A DNA stretch of 8,038 bases from Candidatus Shapirobacteria bacterium (GTDB lineage Bacteria > Patescibacteriota > Microgenomatia > UBA12405): assembly GCA_028700345.1 (NCBI GenBank), contig JAQVSW010000031.1:1-8038 (forward strand), read 5' to 3'. Shown piece by piece: positions 1-5,969 of the stretch. The notes below the pieces were generated by a model that saw only the letters and a program-made list of their open reading frames with translations, searched no databases and was not told the DNA's origin. The position numbers were made by a program, and so were the translations under genes. The stretch's first letter is position 1. The number at the start of each line of letters is the position of its first letter.

Positions 1-135
1 AGTTGGTGTGGAGAAGCTTGCATAGAAACAAGTGAAAAAGAAAGCTTTGCTTGTCCGGACGTGATACCTGTGGGTAAAAAATGTGTTAGCCAAAACGGAC
101 AATGTGTAGTGGTTGAGGGAGCGGCAACAGAGTAA
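1..135 (+). CDS. C-terminal end of a cysteine-rich secreted protein (partial, 5' end outside window)
   Basis: Frame 1 is open from the left edge for 44 codons and stops at TAA 133-135. The visible tail has five cysteines (residues 3, 7, 18, 28 and 35 of the fragment) and a CVSQNGQCV motif. That motif resembles the CVSGKCV motif in the cysteine-rich insert of the GH99-like protein at 947-3121. Such spacing suggests a small disulfide-bonded extracellular module, so the full protein is probably exported. The next gene starts one base after this stop, so the two are very likely co-transcribed and may share a surface role. The family cannot be named from 44 residues. The fragment is judged real because it is compositionally like the other secreted proteins here and is tightly coupled to the gene downstream. 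Confidence 0.6.
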   Translation, partial: SWCGEACIETSEKESFACPDVIPVGKKCVSQNGQCVVVEGAATE

Positions 136-136
136 A

Positions 137-661
137 ATGAAACAAGTATTACTTGCTTTAGGACTTTTACTCCTAGCAATGGCGGTTTATTACTGGGCGG
201 GGAATAGGTTTGTACCTAAAAAAGGAGAGTTACAGGTCTTTACGGAAAAAGAAATACTATTTGAGGCACCAGAAGATATTTTAGTTGACACTGAAAAGGA
301 AATTAAATTAAAAGCCAAGCATGAAAAAGGGGAAATAATTAGTTTTTTGGTTAATTTAAATTTTAAAGCGAATGAAGTGAGAATACTAAACGTCGAGATT
401 AATAGGGAAATATTTAATAATGGAATTGAGGCGGAAATAGATGAAAATATGGGGAAGATAATGATAAAGGGAAGCTATGAGGGCGAGAAAGAAGCATTAG
501 TAAACGAGGAGATATATTTAGCAACAATAAAAATAAAAGGAATAAAAAAAGGAGAAACAACCATTTCTACTGATGGAAAACCCTTAATTGAAGTTTGGGA
601 CGGAGAAAAAATTATAGAAGAAAGTTTTGAGTTGCCTGATTTTAAGCTCAAGTTCCTGTGA
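137..661 (+). CDS. Membrane-anchored cohesin-like domain protein
   Basis: This is a 174-residue protein. Residues 3-20 are a hydrophobic N-terminal segment (LLALGLLLLAMAVYYW) preceded by one Lys, fitting an uncleaved signal anchor, so residues ~25-174 should lie outside the membrane. Residues ~45-160 have the alternating beta-strand pattern of cohesins and related carbohydrate-binding folds: a VNLNF strand, VRILNV, a GKIMI strand, then YLATIKIKGIKKGETTIS, which matches the cohesin end pattern of LATI.FK....G.T.I. One domain in a short protein contrasts with multi-cohesin scaffoldins. Two dockerin-bearing glycosidases lie within 4.1 kb, so a dockerin partner is plausible. ATG 137 is chosen because it begins right after the upstream stop. 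A TTG at 113 would add eight polar residues before the anchor. GAGGGA at 115-120 is a purine-rich but distant ribosome-binding candidate. The fold assignment is from pattern only; a non-docking beta-sandwich is the main alternative. Confidence 0.6.
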   Translation: MKQVLLALGLLLLAMAVYYWAGNRFVPKKGELQVFTEKEILFEAPEDILVDTEKEIKLKAKHEKGEIISFLVNLNFKANEVRILNVEINREIFNNGIEAEIDENMGKIMIKGSYEGEKEALVNEEIYLATIKIKGIKKGETTISTDGKPLIEVWDGEKIIEESFELPDFKLKFL

Positions 662-667
662 TATACT
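662..667 (+). promoter_or_regulatory. Possible -10 element for tRNA-Ile
   Basis: TATACT begins 1 base after the stop codon of the cohesin-like gene and ends 13 bases before the tRNA. No good -35 hexamer sits at the usual spacing, so the tRNA could instead be transcribed by read-through from the upstream gene. Confidence 0.3.
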
Positions 668-680
668 AATTGGAAATTAA

Positions 681-754
681 GGGCAATTAGCTCAGTTGGT
701 TAGAGCACCGTCCTGATAAGACGGGGGTCGATAGTTCGAGTCTATCATTGCCCA
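681..754 (+). tRNA. tRNA-Ile (anticodon GAT)
   Basis: A complete cloverleaf of 74 bases. The acceptor stem is GGGCAAT paired with ATTGCCC, the D arm reads GCTCAGTTGGTTAGAGC, and the anticodon stem CCGTC/GACGG encloses the loop CTGATAA with anticodon GAT. The T arm is GATAG/CTATC around TTCGAGT. The discriminator is A754. The following bases are CAA, so the 3' CCA is not encoded and must be added by tRNA nucleotidyltransferase. In most bacteria this tRNA lies between 16S and 23S beside tRNA-Ala. Here tRNA-Ala is 5.3 kb away and protein genes lie on both sides, with no 16S in the window. Confidence 0.97.
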
Positions 755-784
755 CAAAAAAAATTATGAGCAACTAAGGGGTGG

Positions 785-790
785 TAGAAT
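785..790 (+). promoter_or_regulatory. -10-like element for the 43-residue peptide gene
   Basis: TAGAAT is preceded by TGG, giving an extended -10 (TGnTAGAAT). It lies 6 bases before ATG 797, so transcription would start at or next to the start codon. It shares the arrangement hexamer, six A/T bases, ATG with the element before the GH99-like gene. Confidence 0.4.
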
Positions 791-796
791 TAATTT

Positions 797-928
797 ATGG
801 AAGAAGGAAAAAAGTTTAATCTAATCAAGTTTTTGGGGATGATGGCGGCTTTTTTTCTGATAGTTTTCGGAAGTTTTACCAATGTCTGGAGAACGGTTAA
901 AATGGTGGCGGGAAAAATTAAAAAATAG
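797..928 (+). CDS. Small single-pass membrane protein (43 aa)
   Basis: ATG 797 to TAG 926-928 encodes 43 residues. A polar start (MEEGKKFN) is followed by one hydrophobic segment (about residues 9-28, rich in Leu, Met, Ala and Phe) and a basic C-terminal tail ending GKIKK. By the positive-inside rule the basic tail would probably lie in the cytoplasm. The family is not recognised. Support for a real gene comes from three things: the -10-like hexamer six bases before the ATG, a sensible membrane-peptide composition, and its position filling the gap between tRNA-Ile and the convergent glycosidase gene, whose stop lies 18 bases beyond. It could still be a chance reading frame, since it is short. 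A GGGGTGG run at 779-785 is the only Shine-Dalgarno-like sequence. Confidence 0.45.
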   Translation: MEEGKKFNLIKFLGMMAAFFLIVFGSFTNVWRTVKMVAGKIKK

Positions 929-946
929 AAGGCCTAAAAATTATTT

Positions 947-3121
947 TTATAGACTCTTGATAAAATTTACTCTCCAAATAGAGGCATCAATCAGATTGGT
1001 TTTACCATCACAATTGTAATCTGAACGCCAGTTGTTTTTATTAAGAATACCTAAATTACTACTAATAAATTCACTTCTCCAGATAGAGAAATCATTGAGA
1101 GTGGTCGTCCCAGAACAATCAGCATCTCCCTTTGATTTTGCACTGGTTTTACCTGGACACTGAGTACAGGGAGAAGGGGGAAGAGTGGGAGTGGGAATAG
1201 AAGTAGGAACACATTTACCTGAGACACAAGTTAAAGAAGCACACTGAATTCTTATCTCACAAGGACAGTTTAAAGGTCTTTTGATGGTGGCACTACAAGG
1301 ATTAAGAGTGGGAATAGCGGTGGGAATTTTAGTGGGAGTAAGGGTAGGGGTTTTGGTAGGGGTGGAGGTGGGAGTAGTGATAAGTGTGTTTTGATAAAGT
1401 GTTTTGACTTCAGAAGCAGAAAGAGCTTTTTTAGAAAAATAAAGTTTGCCGATTGATCCGGTAAAATCCTTTCCAATGAGGATGTCCGAATAAGGATCGA
1501 TGGTGAATCCACTGACAGGAGCAGTAGAGGTGGCAACTTGGTTTCCGTTTAGATAGGAAGTTAACTTACTACCGTCGTAAACACACAAGAGATGATTCCA
1601 TTGACCAAAAGTAAAACGAAGAGAGGCGGCGGTATTGGGAGAGTACCAGGTAGTTTTGTCGGTAGCAAGGACACAATGGCCGGTGCCATTTTGTTTTAAA
1701 ACAAACTGAAAAGAAGTACCCTTTTTTAAAGGGAAGAGATCTTTTTGAGATACAGAGGGGTTAAACCAACCTCCAAAACTGAATTGCTGGCTGTGACTGG
1801 TGGGAGTATCGCCGGCAATAAGATAATTTTGGCTGTGAGGGAAAGTATAAATTTCAGCTTGATATTGAGAAGGAGTTTTGACTTTTTTTAGAAAGTTTTG
1901 ATATTGGCTGTCATAAGGACCATTATTGCTTTCGGCGGGAAGGCGATAGTCTGGAACGTTATTTTGGTGAGTGAGTATTTTGCGGATTGACTTAAGGTAA
2001 TCGAAATTGTATTTGTGAGTGGGAGCAATCCAATGACCTTCGCCGTATTCATTCCAGGCATCAGTAATGATTACTTTTTTGCCAAGATCTGAGTTAATAT
2101 TGGGAATAATACTCGATTTTAGATATGTAATTAACTGTTCATATTTTGGAGGAGAAAGGGTCCAGAGGGGTTGATTAACACCGTTGGCCATAGGATTGGC
2201 GTTGGCAATGAAGGGAAGGACCTGATTATTTTTAAGCCAATCATAGGATTCTTTCATACCGGTAAGGGCTTGATCTTCGCTGATGGTTTTTTCACCACTG
2301 ACCGATTTACCGTTGACACTGTAGACAACGGGCCAATAGGAAAAAGTGAGGTCATAACCGGTATCTTTAAAAAATTGAGCCCGTTCATTTTTACGAGCAG
2401 TAAAATAACGATCTTCGGCTAGTAGATAAGGGTTGCCAAGACCGCTGGCAGTTATTGAAGTACGAATAATTTGAATAGCTTCACTATCATAACGACTAAG
2501 GTTGGGAGGGGTGGCAGGATCAAAATAAGTGCCAAAGAAAAAAATTACCGGCCGATTGTTGATTTTGAGATAGTTGGGCTGTTTTAAATAATTGTTGATA
2601 ATGAATGGCAAAAGATGATTGCGAAGGTCGTTTTTGTCGGAAAAGGTGAGGGTTTGTGGTTGATGATTGGTAAGCATGATGGCGAATTTCATTTGATCTT
2701 TAAAACTAGAACGGAGGAAGGATTTATGGAGAGAATTAGTGTAGGCTAACTTATCAAGAGTAATGGGTTGACCTAAGACACTATCGTCACCAGTGCACAT
2801 GGTGGTGGTGACATCGCTACAACGATACCAGTCGAAGATGAAGAAATTGATACCGTTTTCCAAAGCCCACTTTATTTCCCAATCCATGGCCTCCGGATTG
2901 TCGACGTCAAAATAGCCAAGAAGGGGCTTTCGAGAGGAGTCAAAATTTTCAATACCTCGCCAGCTGGCGGCGGAAATGAGTGAATCTGATGGTAATCCAG
3001 GCATGTAAAAAGCGCCAACGTGGGGGATATTAGTATCTGCAGTGGGGAGACTGGGAGCGGGAACGGCAGCTTTGATTTGCTTTGGTAGAGCAAGAAAGAT
3101 TGAAAGGATCAAAAGCCACAT
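947..3121 (-). CDS. Secreted GH99/WbsX-like glycosidase with LamG-like module and C-terminal dockerin
   Basis: This 724-residue protein has a signal peptide (1-18, cleavage near KA-AVPAP). Residues ~32-385 form a GH99-like/WbsX-type barrel that opens with HVGAFYMP and includes FIFDWY (95-99) and ITDAWNEYGEG (352-362). Glu358 and Glu361 are three residues apart, like the catalytic pair of characterised GH99 endo-alpha-mannanases, so an alpha-mannan-type substrate is possible but unproven. Residues ~430-578 resemble a LamG/concanavalin-like sugar-binding module (FSFGGWFNP, WNHLLCVYDG, YLNG). Pro/Thr linkers (583-608, 640-650) flank a Cys-rich insert (Cys609, 619, 621, 627, 632, 637). A CTQC motif precedes the dockerin (664-724), whose calcium loops run from Asp666 to Asp677 and Asp701 to Asp712. 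The start is ATG 3121; an in-frame stop lies four codons upstream. The cellulase-like gene ends 37 bases upstream, so an operon is likely, though a -10 also sits before this gene. WbsX-like domains also occur in glycan-synthesis proteins, but export and a dockerin favour degradation. Confidence 0.85.
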   Translation of the reverse strand: MWLLILSIFLALPKQIKAAVPAPSLPTADTNIPHVGAFYMPGLPSDSLISAASWRGIENFDSSRKPLLGYFDVDNPEAMDWEIKWALENGINFFIFDWYRCSDVTTTMCTGDDSVLGQPITLDKLAYTNSLHKSFLRSSFKDQMKFAIMLTNHQPQTLTFSDKNDLRNHLLPFIINNYLKQPNYLKINNRPVIFFFGTYFDPATPPNLSRYDSEAIQIIRTSITASGLGNPYLLAEDRYFTARKNERAQFFKDTGYDLTFSYWPVVYSVNGKSVSGEKTISEDQALTGMKESYDWLKNNQVLPFIANANPMANGVNQPLWTLSPPKYEQLITYLKSSIIPNINSDLGKKVIITDAWNEYGEGHWIAPTHKYNFDYLKSIRKILTHQNNVPDYRLPAESNNGPYDSQYQNFLKKVKTPSQYQAEIYTFPHSQNYLIAGDTPTSHSQQFSFGGWFNPSVSQKDLFPLKKGTSFQFVLKQNGTGHCVLATDKTTWYSPNTAASLRFTFGQWNHLLCVYDGSKLTSYLNGNQVATSTAPVSGFTIDPYSDILIGKDFTGSIGKLYFSKKALSASEVKTLYQNTLITTPTSTPTKTPTLTPTKIPTAIPTLNPCSATIKRPLNCPCEIRIQCASLTCVSGKCVPTSIPTPTLPPSPCTQCPGKTSAKSKGDADCSGTTTLNDFSIWRSEFISSNLGILNKNNWRSDYNCDGKTNLIDASIWRVNFIKSL
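961..1141 (-). repeat. 181-bp dockerin-coding repeat, copy 1
   Basis: Identical base for base to 3173-3353 in the same orientation, offset 2212. It covers nearly the whole dockerin of the GH99-like protein. Outside it the two genes diverge quickly: mismatches occur at 959 and 952 on the stop-codon side, and immediately beyond 1141 on the other side. Confidence 0.97.
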
Positions 3122-3127
3122 AAATTT

Positions 3128-3133
3128 ATTTTA
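3128..3133 (-). promoter_or_regulatory. -10-like element for the GH99-like gene
   Basis: On the minus strand TAAAAT, directly preceded by TG, lies six bases before ATG 3121. No Shine-Dalgarno sequence lies between the upstream stop (3159) and the ATG, so a short or absent leader is suggested. Confidence 0.4.
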
Positions 3134-3142
3134 CAGAAAGAC

Positions 3143-3155
3143 AGCTAAATTAGCT
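3143..3155 (-). promoter_or_regulatory. Inverted repeat (possible operator) between the two glycosidase genes
   Basis: AGCTAA, one base, TTAGCT forms a near-perfect 13-base inverted repeat. It begins ten bases upstream of the -10-like hexamer at 3128-3133, where it would overlap a -35 region. The half site TTAGCTATTTT recurs at 4781-4791 at the end of dedA, before the cellulase-like gene. It may bind a regulator shared by both genes, or be chance in AT-rich DNA. Confidence 0.2.
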
Positions 3156-3158
3156 ATT

Positions 3159-4745
3159 TTACAAACTCTTAATAAAATTTACTCTCCAAATAGAGGCATC
3201 AATCAGATTGGTTTTACCATCACAATTGTAATCTGAACGCCAGTTGTTTTTATTAAGAATACCTAAATTACTACTAATAAATTCACTTCTCCAGATAGAG
3301 AAATCATTGAGAGTGGTCGTCCCAGAACAATCAGCATCTCCCTTTGATTTTGCCTGAGGTTTTCCGACACACTGAGCACAAAGAGAGGATGGTGGAAGAG
3401 TGGGGGTGTTGGTGGGAATGGCAGTGGGAATGAGAGTGGGAATACTGGTGGGAGTGGGGATTCGAGTAGGAGTAGGAGTAATATTTTGAAGCTGACAAGG
3501 ATTGCTTCGATAAATGGGGGCGAGAACTTGATTGACAGCATTGTTTGATTCGTCAGCAGCCCAGAAATTAAGGTTTGGATCAGAGAAATTTGGATTTTTT
3601 GGCCAGTACCAGGTTAACCAGCCTTGAAAATGAAAATTTTGACAAGAATTTACCTGCCAATTTTTTAAATCATTAAGAGCCTGAGAAAGAGGGTGAGCAT
3701 TTTCAACACCAAACTCTCCCATAATTAAGGGCTTTTGATTATTTGATGGGATTTTGTAACGAGGGATTTGTTCGTTAAGTGTACCTAGTAGTTGATAAAG
3801 ATGAATGTCAAAAAAATCTAAAGGAGAATTTTGATTAAAAACAATTTCGGGATTAATAATGCCAGCATAATAAGGTAAATCCTTTGAGTGGACAGGATCG
3901 CCAAAACTTAGGGTAACTAGAGCCTCTGGATCAGCTTCTTTGATGGCGCGAGTGACCTGGGTTGTCCAATGAAGTAAGTTTTGATTTATGCCTTGTTGTC
4001 TTTCGTTTTCGTTTGAAAAATTAAAATTACCGGCAGCCGTGGTAATGGAATAAGGAACACCACCGTTTTTTAGCGGACGATCATTTAAAGTAAAAAGAAC
4101 TTCATTACCAATTTCATAACCTAAAATACTAGCGAGTGGAACTTGTCGGTTTTTTAGATCTTGAATAAATGTTTTAAGATAGTTTCCCTTTCGATCAATA
4201 AAAATTTGATTCATAAGATATAGATTATAGGAATCCATTTGACTGCTTTCTGAGATTTCCTGGACTTGATCGTGATAGCCACCAAACCAAGGCAAACCTT
4301 GAAATACTGGAAGAATGTAGATGTTTAATTCAGACGCCTTTTTTATAAAATCAGCAATGTTATCCATAAAAATTGGCGATAATCCTGGACCGTTGGGGTT
4401 GCCATTGTAGATGACTGAAATAAAAATACGGATAGTGTTGTAACCATAACTTTTATATTGATTTAAAAGTTCTTGATTAAAGGAGGGGTTGTAAATATCG
4501 GGATCGAATTGAATGTGACCAGTTATCATTTGGGTGTCAGGGTTGCTATCCCAAGGAGCTTTGGTTTTTCCAAGAATAATGTAGTTGTGACCCCGGGGGT
4601 AAAATTTTTCTCCAGTGACACTGTCGTAAAACTCTTCACTTTGTTGTCCGGAGCGAATTTTTATTTTGTTTATTGCGTGAGTTGCTGACGATAAAGAAAA
4701 AAAGAAACTAAATAATAACAAACTTGGAAAAAGTATTTTGCGCAT
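3159..4745 (-). CDS. Secreted clan GH-A (GH5/cellulase-like) glycosidase with C-terminal dockerin
   Basis: This 528-residue protein has a signal peptide (MRKI, then a Leu/Phe/Ser-rich core, cleavage probably after THA at residue 24). Residues ~35-415 form a TIM-barrel glycosidase of clan GH-A. YPRGHNY (49-55) and YNTIRIF (102-108) are typical early strands. GYEIGNE places the acid/base at Glu215, and PLIMGEFG places the nucleophile at Glu344. DIHLY (313-317) and WLTWYWP (376-382) are further barrel-end motifs. These suit a retaining beta-glycanase or mannanase-type activity; the exact family and substrate cannot be told. A Pro/Thr linker (423-453) and CAQC motif (456-459) lead to a dockerin (468-528) identical in protein sequence to that of the next gene. 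There is no carbohydrate-binding module. The start is ATG 4745, 35 bases after the dedA stop, with no Shine-Dalgarno sequence. It is the middle gene of three on this strand. Confidence 0.88.
   Translation of the reverse strand: MRKILFPSLLLFSFFFSLSSATHAINKIKIRSGQQSEEFYDSVTGEKFYPRGHNYIILGKTKAPWDSNPDTQMITGHIQFDPDIYNPSFNQELLNQYKSYGYNTIRIFISVIYNGNPNGPGLSPIFMDNIADFIKKASELNIYILPVFQGLPWFGGYHDQVQEISESSQMDSYNLYLMNQIFIDRKGNYLKTFIQDLKNRQVPLASILGYEIGNEVLFTLNDRPLKNGGVPYSITTAAGNFNFSNENERQQGINQNLLHWTTQVTRAIKEADPEALVTLSFGDPVHSKDLPYYAGIINPEIVFNQNSPLDFFDIHLYQLLGTLNEQIPRYKIPSNNQKPLIMGEFGVENAHPLSQALNDLKNWQVNSCQNFHFQGWLTWYWPKNPNFSDPNLNFWAADESNNAVNQVLAPIYRSNPCQLQNITPTPTRIPTPTSIPTLIPTAIPTNTPTLPPSSLCAQCVGKPQAKSKGDADCSGTTTLNDFSIWRSEFISSNLGILNKNNWRSDYNCDGKTNLIDASIWRVNFIKSL
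3173..3353 (-). repeat. 181-bp dockerin-coding repeat, copy 2
   Basis: Perfect match to 961-1141, including all synonymous positions, so the two copies were duplicated or homogenised recently. The linkers and catalytic domains on either side are unrelated, which makes this a domain-level rather than gene-level duplication. Confidence 0.97.
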
Positions 4746-4754
4746 CGATAAGTA

Positions 4755-4760
4755 ATTGTA
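4755..4760 (-). promoter_or_regulatory. -10-like element for the cellulase-like gene
   Basis: TACAAT on the minus strand lies nine bases before ATG 4745, which would give a leader of about two bases. The -35 region is weak. It lies in the 35-base gap after dedA, so the gene may also be reached by read-through. Confidence 0.3.
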
Positions 4761-4780
4761 CTATTTTTTGACAAAGCCTG

Positions 4781-5425
4781 TTAGCTATTTTTTTTGAGCC
4801 ATTTTTCCCGCTTGAGATAGAGAAAACCGAGGATGAGAAAGGCCCCAACAACCGTGAGGATACTTTCAATTTCATCCATGCCATGGGCAAGACCGGTAAA
4901 AGCTTCGCCGAGATTGAAGCCGATAAAACCGAGAATAATAGCCCTGATAATTAGAGCCAAAAACATGATGGGAAAAAATTTGGTAGGTTTAAATCTAAAG
5001 CCACCCGAAAAGGCGGAAATTAAAGAAACGGGAACCACGGGAATAATGACGGCTATTAAGATAAAAAGCTCGTCGGCAATGGTTTTTTGAAAATCGGCAC
5101 GAACTTTTTCAATTAATTTCCAGCTAATACCAATATATTTGCCAAATTTGTCGAGGAGGGGACGTCCACCATAATAGGCGATAAAAAAAACTAGGCCGGT
5201 GCCGATAACAGCGCCAATAGAATAAGGAAGAGAAACCCGGGAAATAATTTGCCAGAGAACATTTAAAAAATTACCCTGTTTTGAGATCAAAAAAACACCA
5301 CCAGACATTGTGATAATTGGCGATGGGATGGGGACAATTATTTGCTCAACTATGCCACCGATAAACATGGAAAGAGGGCCGTGGGTTTTGACCATGGCGA
5401 GGATTGCATTGAGAATTTGAGTCAT
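4781..5425 (-). CDS. DedA/VTT-domain (SNARE-associated-type) integral membrane protein
   Basis: This 214-residue protein is mostly hydrophobic, as expected for the VTT/DedA superfamily, whose members are typically about 200 residues long. Family marks are the re-entrant-loop type sequence FIGGIVEQIIVPIPSP (21-36) with its Glu-Pro-Ile-Pro context, a glycine-rich helix GAVIGTGLVFFIAYYGGR (71-88), IPVVPVSLISAFSGGF (128-143) in the position of the family's Arg/Pro-rich second re-entrant loop, RAIILGFIGFNLGE (161-174), and a basic C-terminal tail. Known members are implicated in moving lipids such as undecaprenyl phosphate or phosphatidylethanolamine across the membrane. The substrate here is unknown. 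The usual Arg before the second Pro motif is missing, which favours the broader VTT/TVP38 or YqaA-like group over classical DedA. ATG 5425 is preceded by a -10 hexamer and no Shine-Dalgarno sequence. It is the first gene of the minus-strand group; a functional link to the glycosidases is not obvious. Confidence 0.82.
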   Translation of the reverse strand: MTQILNAILAMVKTHGPLSMFIGGIVEQIIVPIPSPIITMSGGVFLISKQGNFLNVLWQIISRVSLPYSIGAVIGTGLVFFIAYYGGRPLLDKFGKYIGISWKLIEKVRADFQKTIADELFILIAVIIPVVPVSLISAFSGGFRFKPTKFFPIMFLALIIRAIILGFIGFNLGEAFTGLAHGMDEIESILTVVGAFLILGFLYLKREKWLKKNS

Positions 5426-5432
5426 GAGAAAG

Positions 5433-5438
5433 AGTATA
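5433..5438 (-). promoter_or_regulatory. -10 element for dedA
   Basis: TATACT on the minus strand ends seven bases before ATG 5425, so the transcript would begin at the start codon. The intervening CTTTCTC cannot serve as a Shine-Dalgarno sequence. It faces the 5506 promoter within the 80-base divergent region 5426-5505. Confidence 0.5.
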
Positions 5439-5494
5439 TACTAATTACGATATTTTTTTATTATTATTTATAGGTTTTATATCTAAAATAGTTG

Positions 5495-5500
5495 TATAAT
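5495..5500 (+). promoter_or_regulatory. -10 element for the 127-aa gene
   Basis: A perfect TATAAT, directly preceded by TTG, ends five bases before ATG 5506. No -35 consensus and no ribosome-binding sequence are present, which is the classic layout of a leaderless mRNA. Confidence 0.6.
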
Positions 5501-5505
5501 CAGAT

Positions 5506-5889
5506 ATGGCAGTTGACAGTGAATATATATATGACAAGACTATATTAGGGGTTAAGTTGAAAGAATATTCTTCAGAAGAACTGGATATAATGTGGAAAAA
5601 TGTTTTTGGAGCAAATGGAAGGATAAGAAGGGAAAAATTTACGAAAGTTAAAGACGATTTGACAAGAAGTGAGGACAGAATTTTGGAGGGAGCTAAATTG
5701 ATTAATTTAGGAAATCAATCTGCTTTAATTTGGAATGAAGAAGGTGAAGATAAGCACCTGATAATTGATGACAAATCATTTATTGGAATTCAAAACCATG
5801 AAAGTGGGGAAAAGTCAGTGGTAGTAGTACGTCCAAGTAGTGCTAATACAGATAAAAACACAATTAGACGATTTACGGCGGTGAAATAG
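5506..5889 (+). CDS. Hypothetical protein, 127 aa, small soluble beta-rich
   Basis: ATG 5506 to TAG 5887-5889. The protein is charged and has no signal peptide or membrane segment, so it is likely cytoplasmic. The N-terminal part (to about residue 65) is polar and probably helical (SSEELDIMWKNVF, then a KFTKVKDDLTRSEDRILEGAKL run). The central part (66-106) alternates hydrophobic residues in short strands: SALIW, HLIIDD, FIGIQ and KSVVVVRP. The tail is basic (DKNTIRRFTAVK). I do not recognise a family. It is judged real because a perfect TATAAT sits at leaderless distance from the ATG, the coding pattern is clean over its full length, and no competing frame exists. It is transcribed alone: divergent from dedA, and followed by a separate promoter and terminator unit. 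Confidence 0.7.
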   Translation: MAVDSEYIYDKTILGVKLKEYSSEELDIMWKNVFGANGRIRREKFTKVKDDLTRSEDRILEGAKLINLGNQSALIWNEEGEDKHLIIDDKSFIGIQNHESGEKSVVVVRPSSANTDKNTIRRFTAVK

Positions 5890-5901
5890 TAATTTAACCC
5901 A

Positions 5902-5930
5902 TTGATTTGGAGATAGGGATTAGATACAAT
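5902..5930 (+). promoter_or_regulatory. Promoter of the candidate small RNA
   Basis: TTGATT (5902-5907), a 17-base spacer, then TACAAT (5925-5930). This is the best two-box sigma70-type promoter in the window. It lies 12 bases after the stop of the 127-aa gene and has no coding sequence after it: the ATG at 5931 meets a stop after three codons. Predicted start of transcription is about 5937. Confidence 0.5.
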
Positions 5931-5969
5931 ATGGACACTTGATGCTAAAGCTCAAATTCGGAATGGAAA

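Noticed and set aside
113..136. TTG start at 113 for the cohesin-like protein
   Set aside because: It would overlap the upstream gene and put polar residues ahead of the membrane anchor; ATG 137 directly follows the upstream stop and gives a normal signal anchor.
935..949. TAAAAA-TTA-TTTTTA hairpin between the 43-aa gene and the GH99-like gene as a bidirectional terminator
   Set aside because: The six-pair stem is entirely A-T and too weak to call; the right arm also overlaps the stop codon of the GH99-like gene.
1298..1375. G-rich runs on the + strand (possible G-quadruplex) opposite the Pro/Thr linker of the GH99-like gene
   Set aside because: The runs are explained by repeated Pro and Thr codons (CCN ACN) of the linker on the other strand; a similar pattern occurs in the linker at 3396-3479. 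No need for a separate element.
2171..2422. Plus-strand frame of 83 codons, and others at 3042, 4473 and 4833
   Set aside because: They are antisense to well-supported secreted enzyme and DedA genes and have no promoter-like or ribosome-binding sequence.
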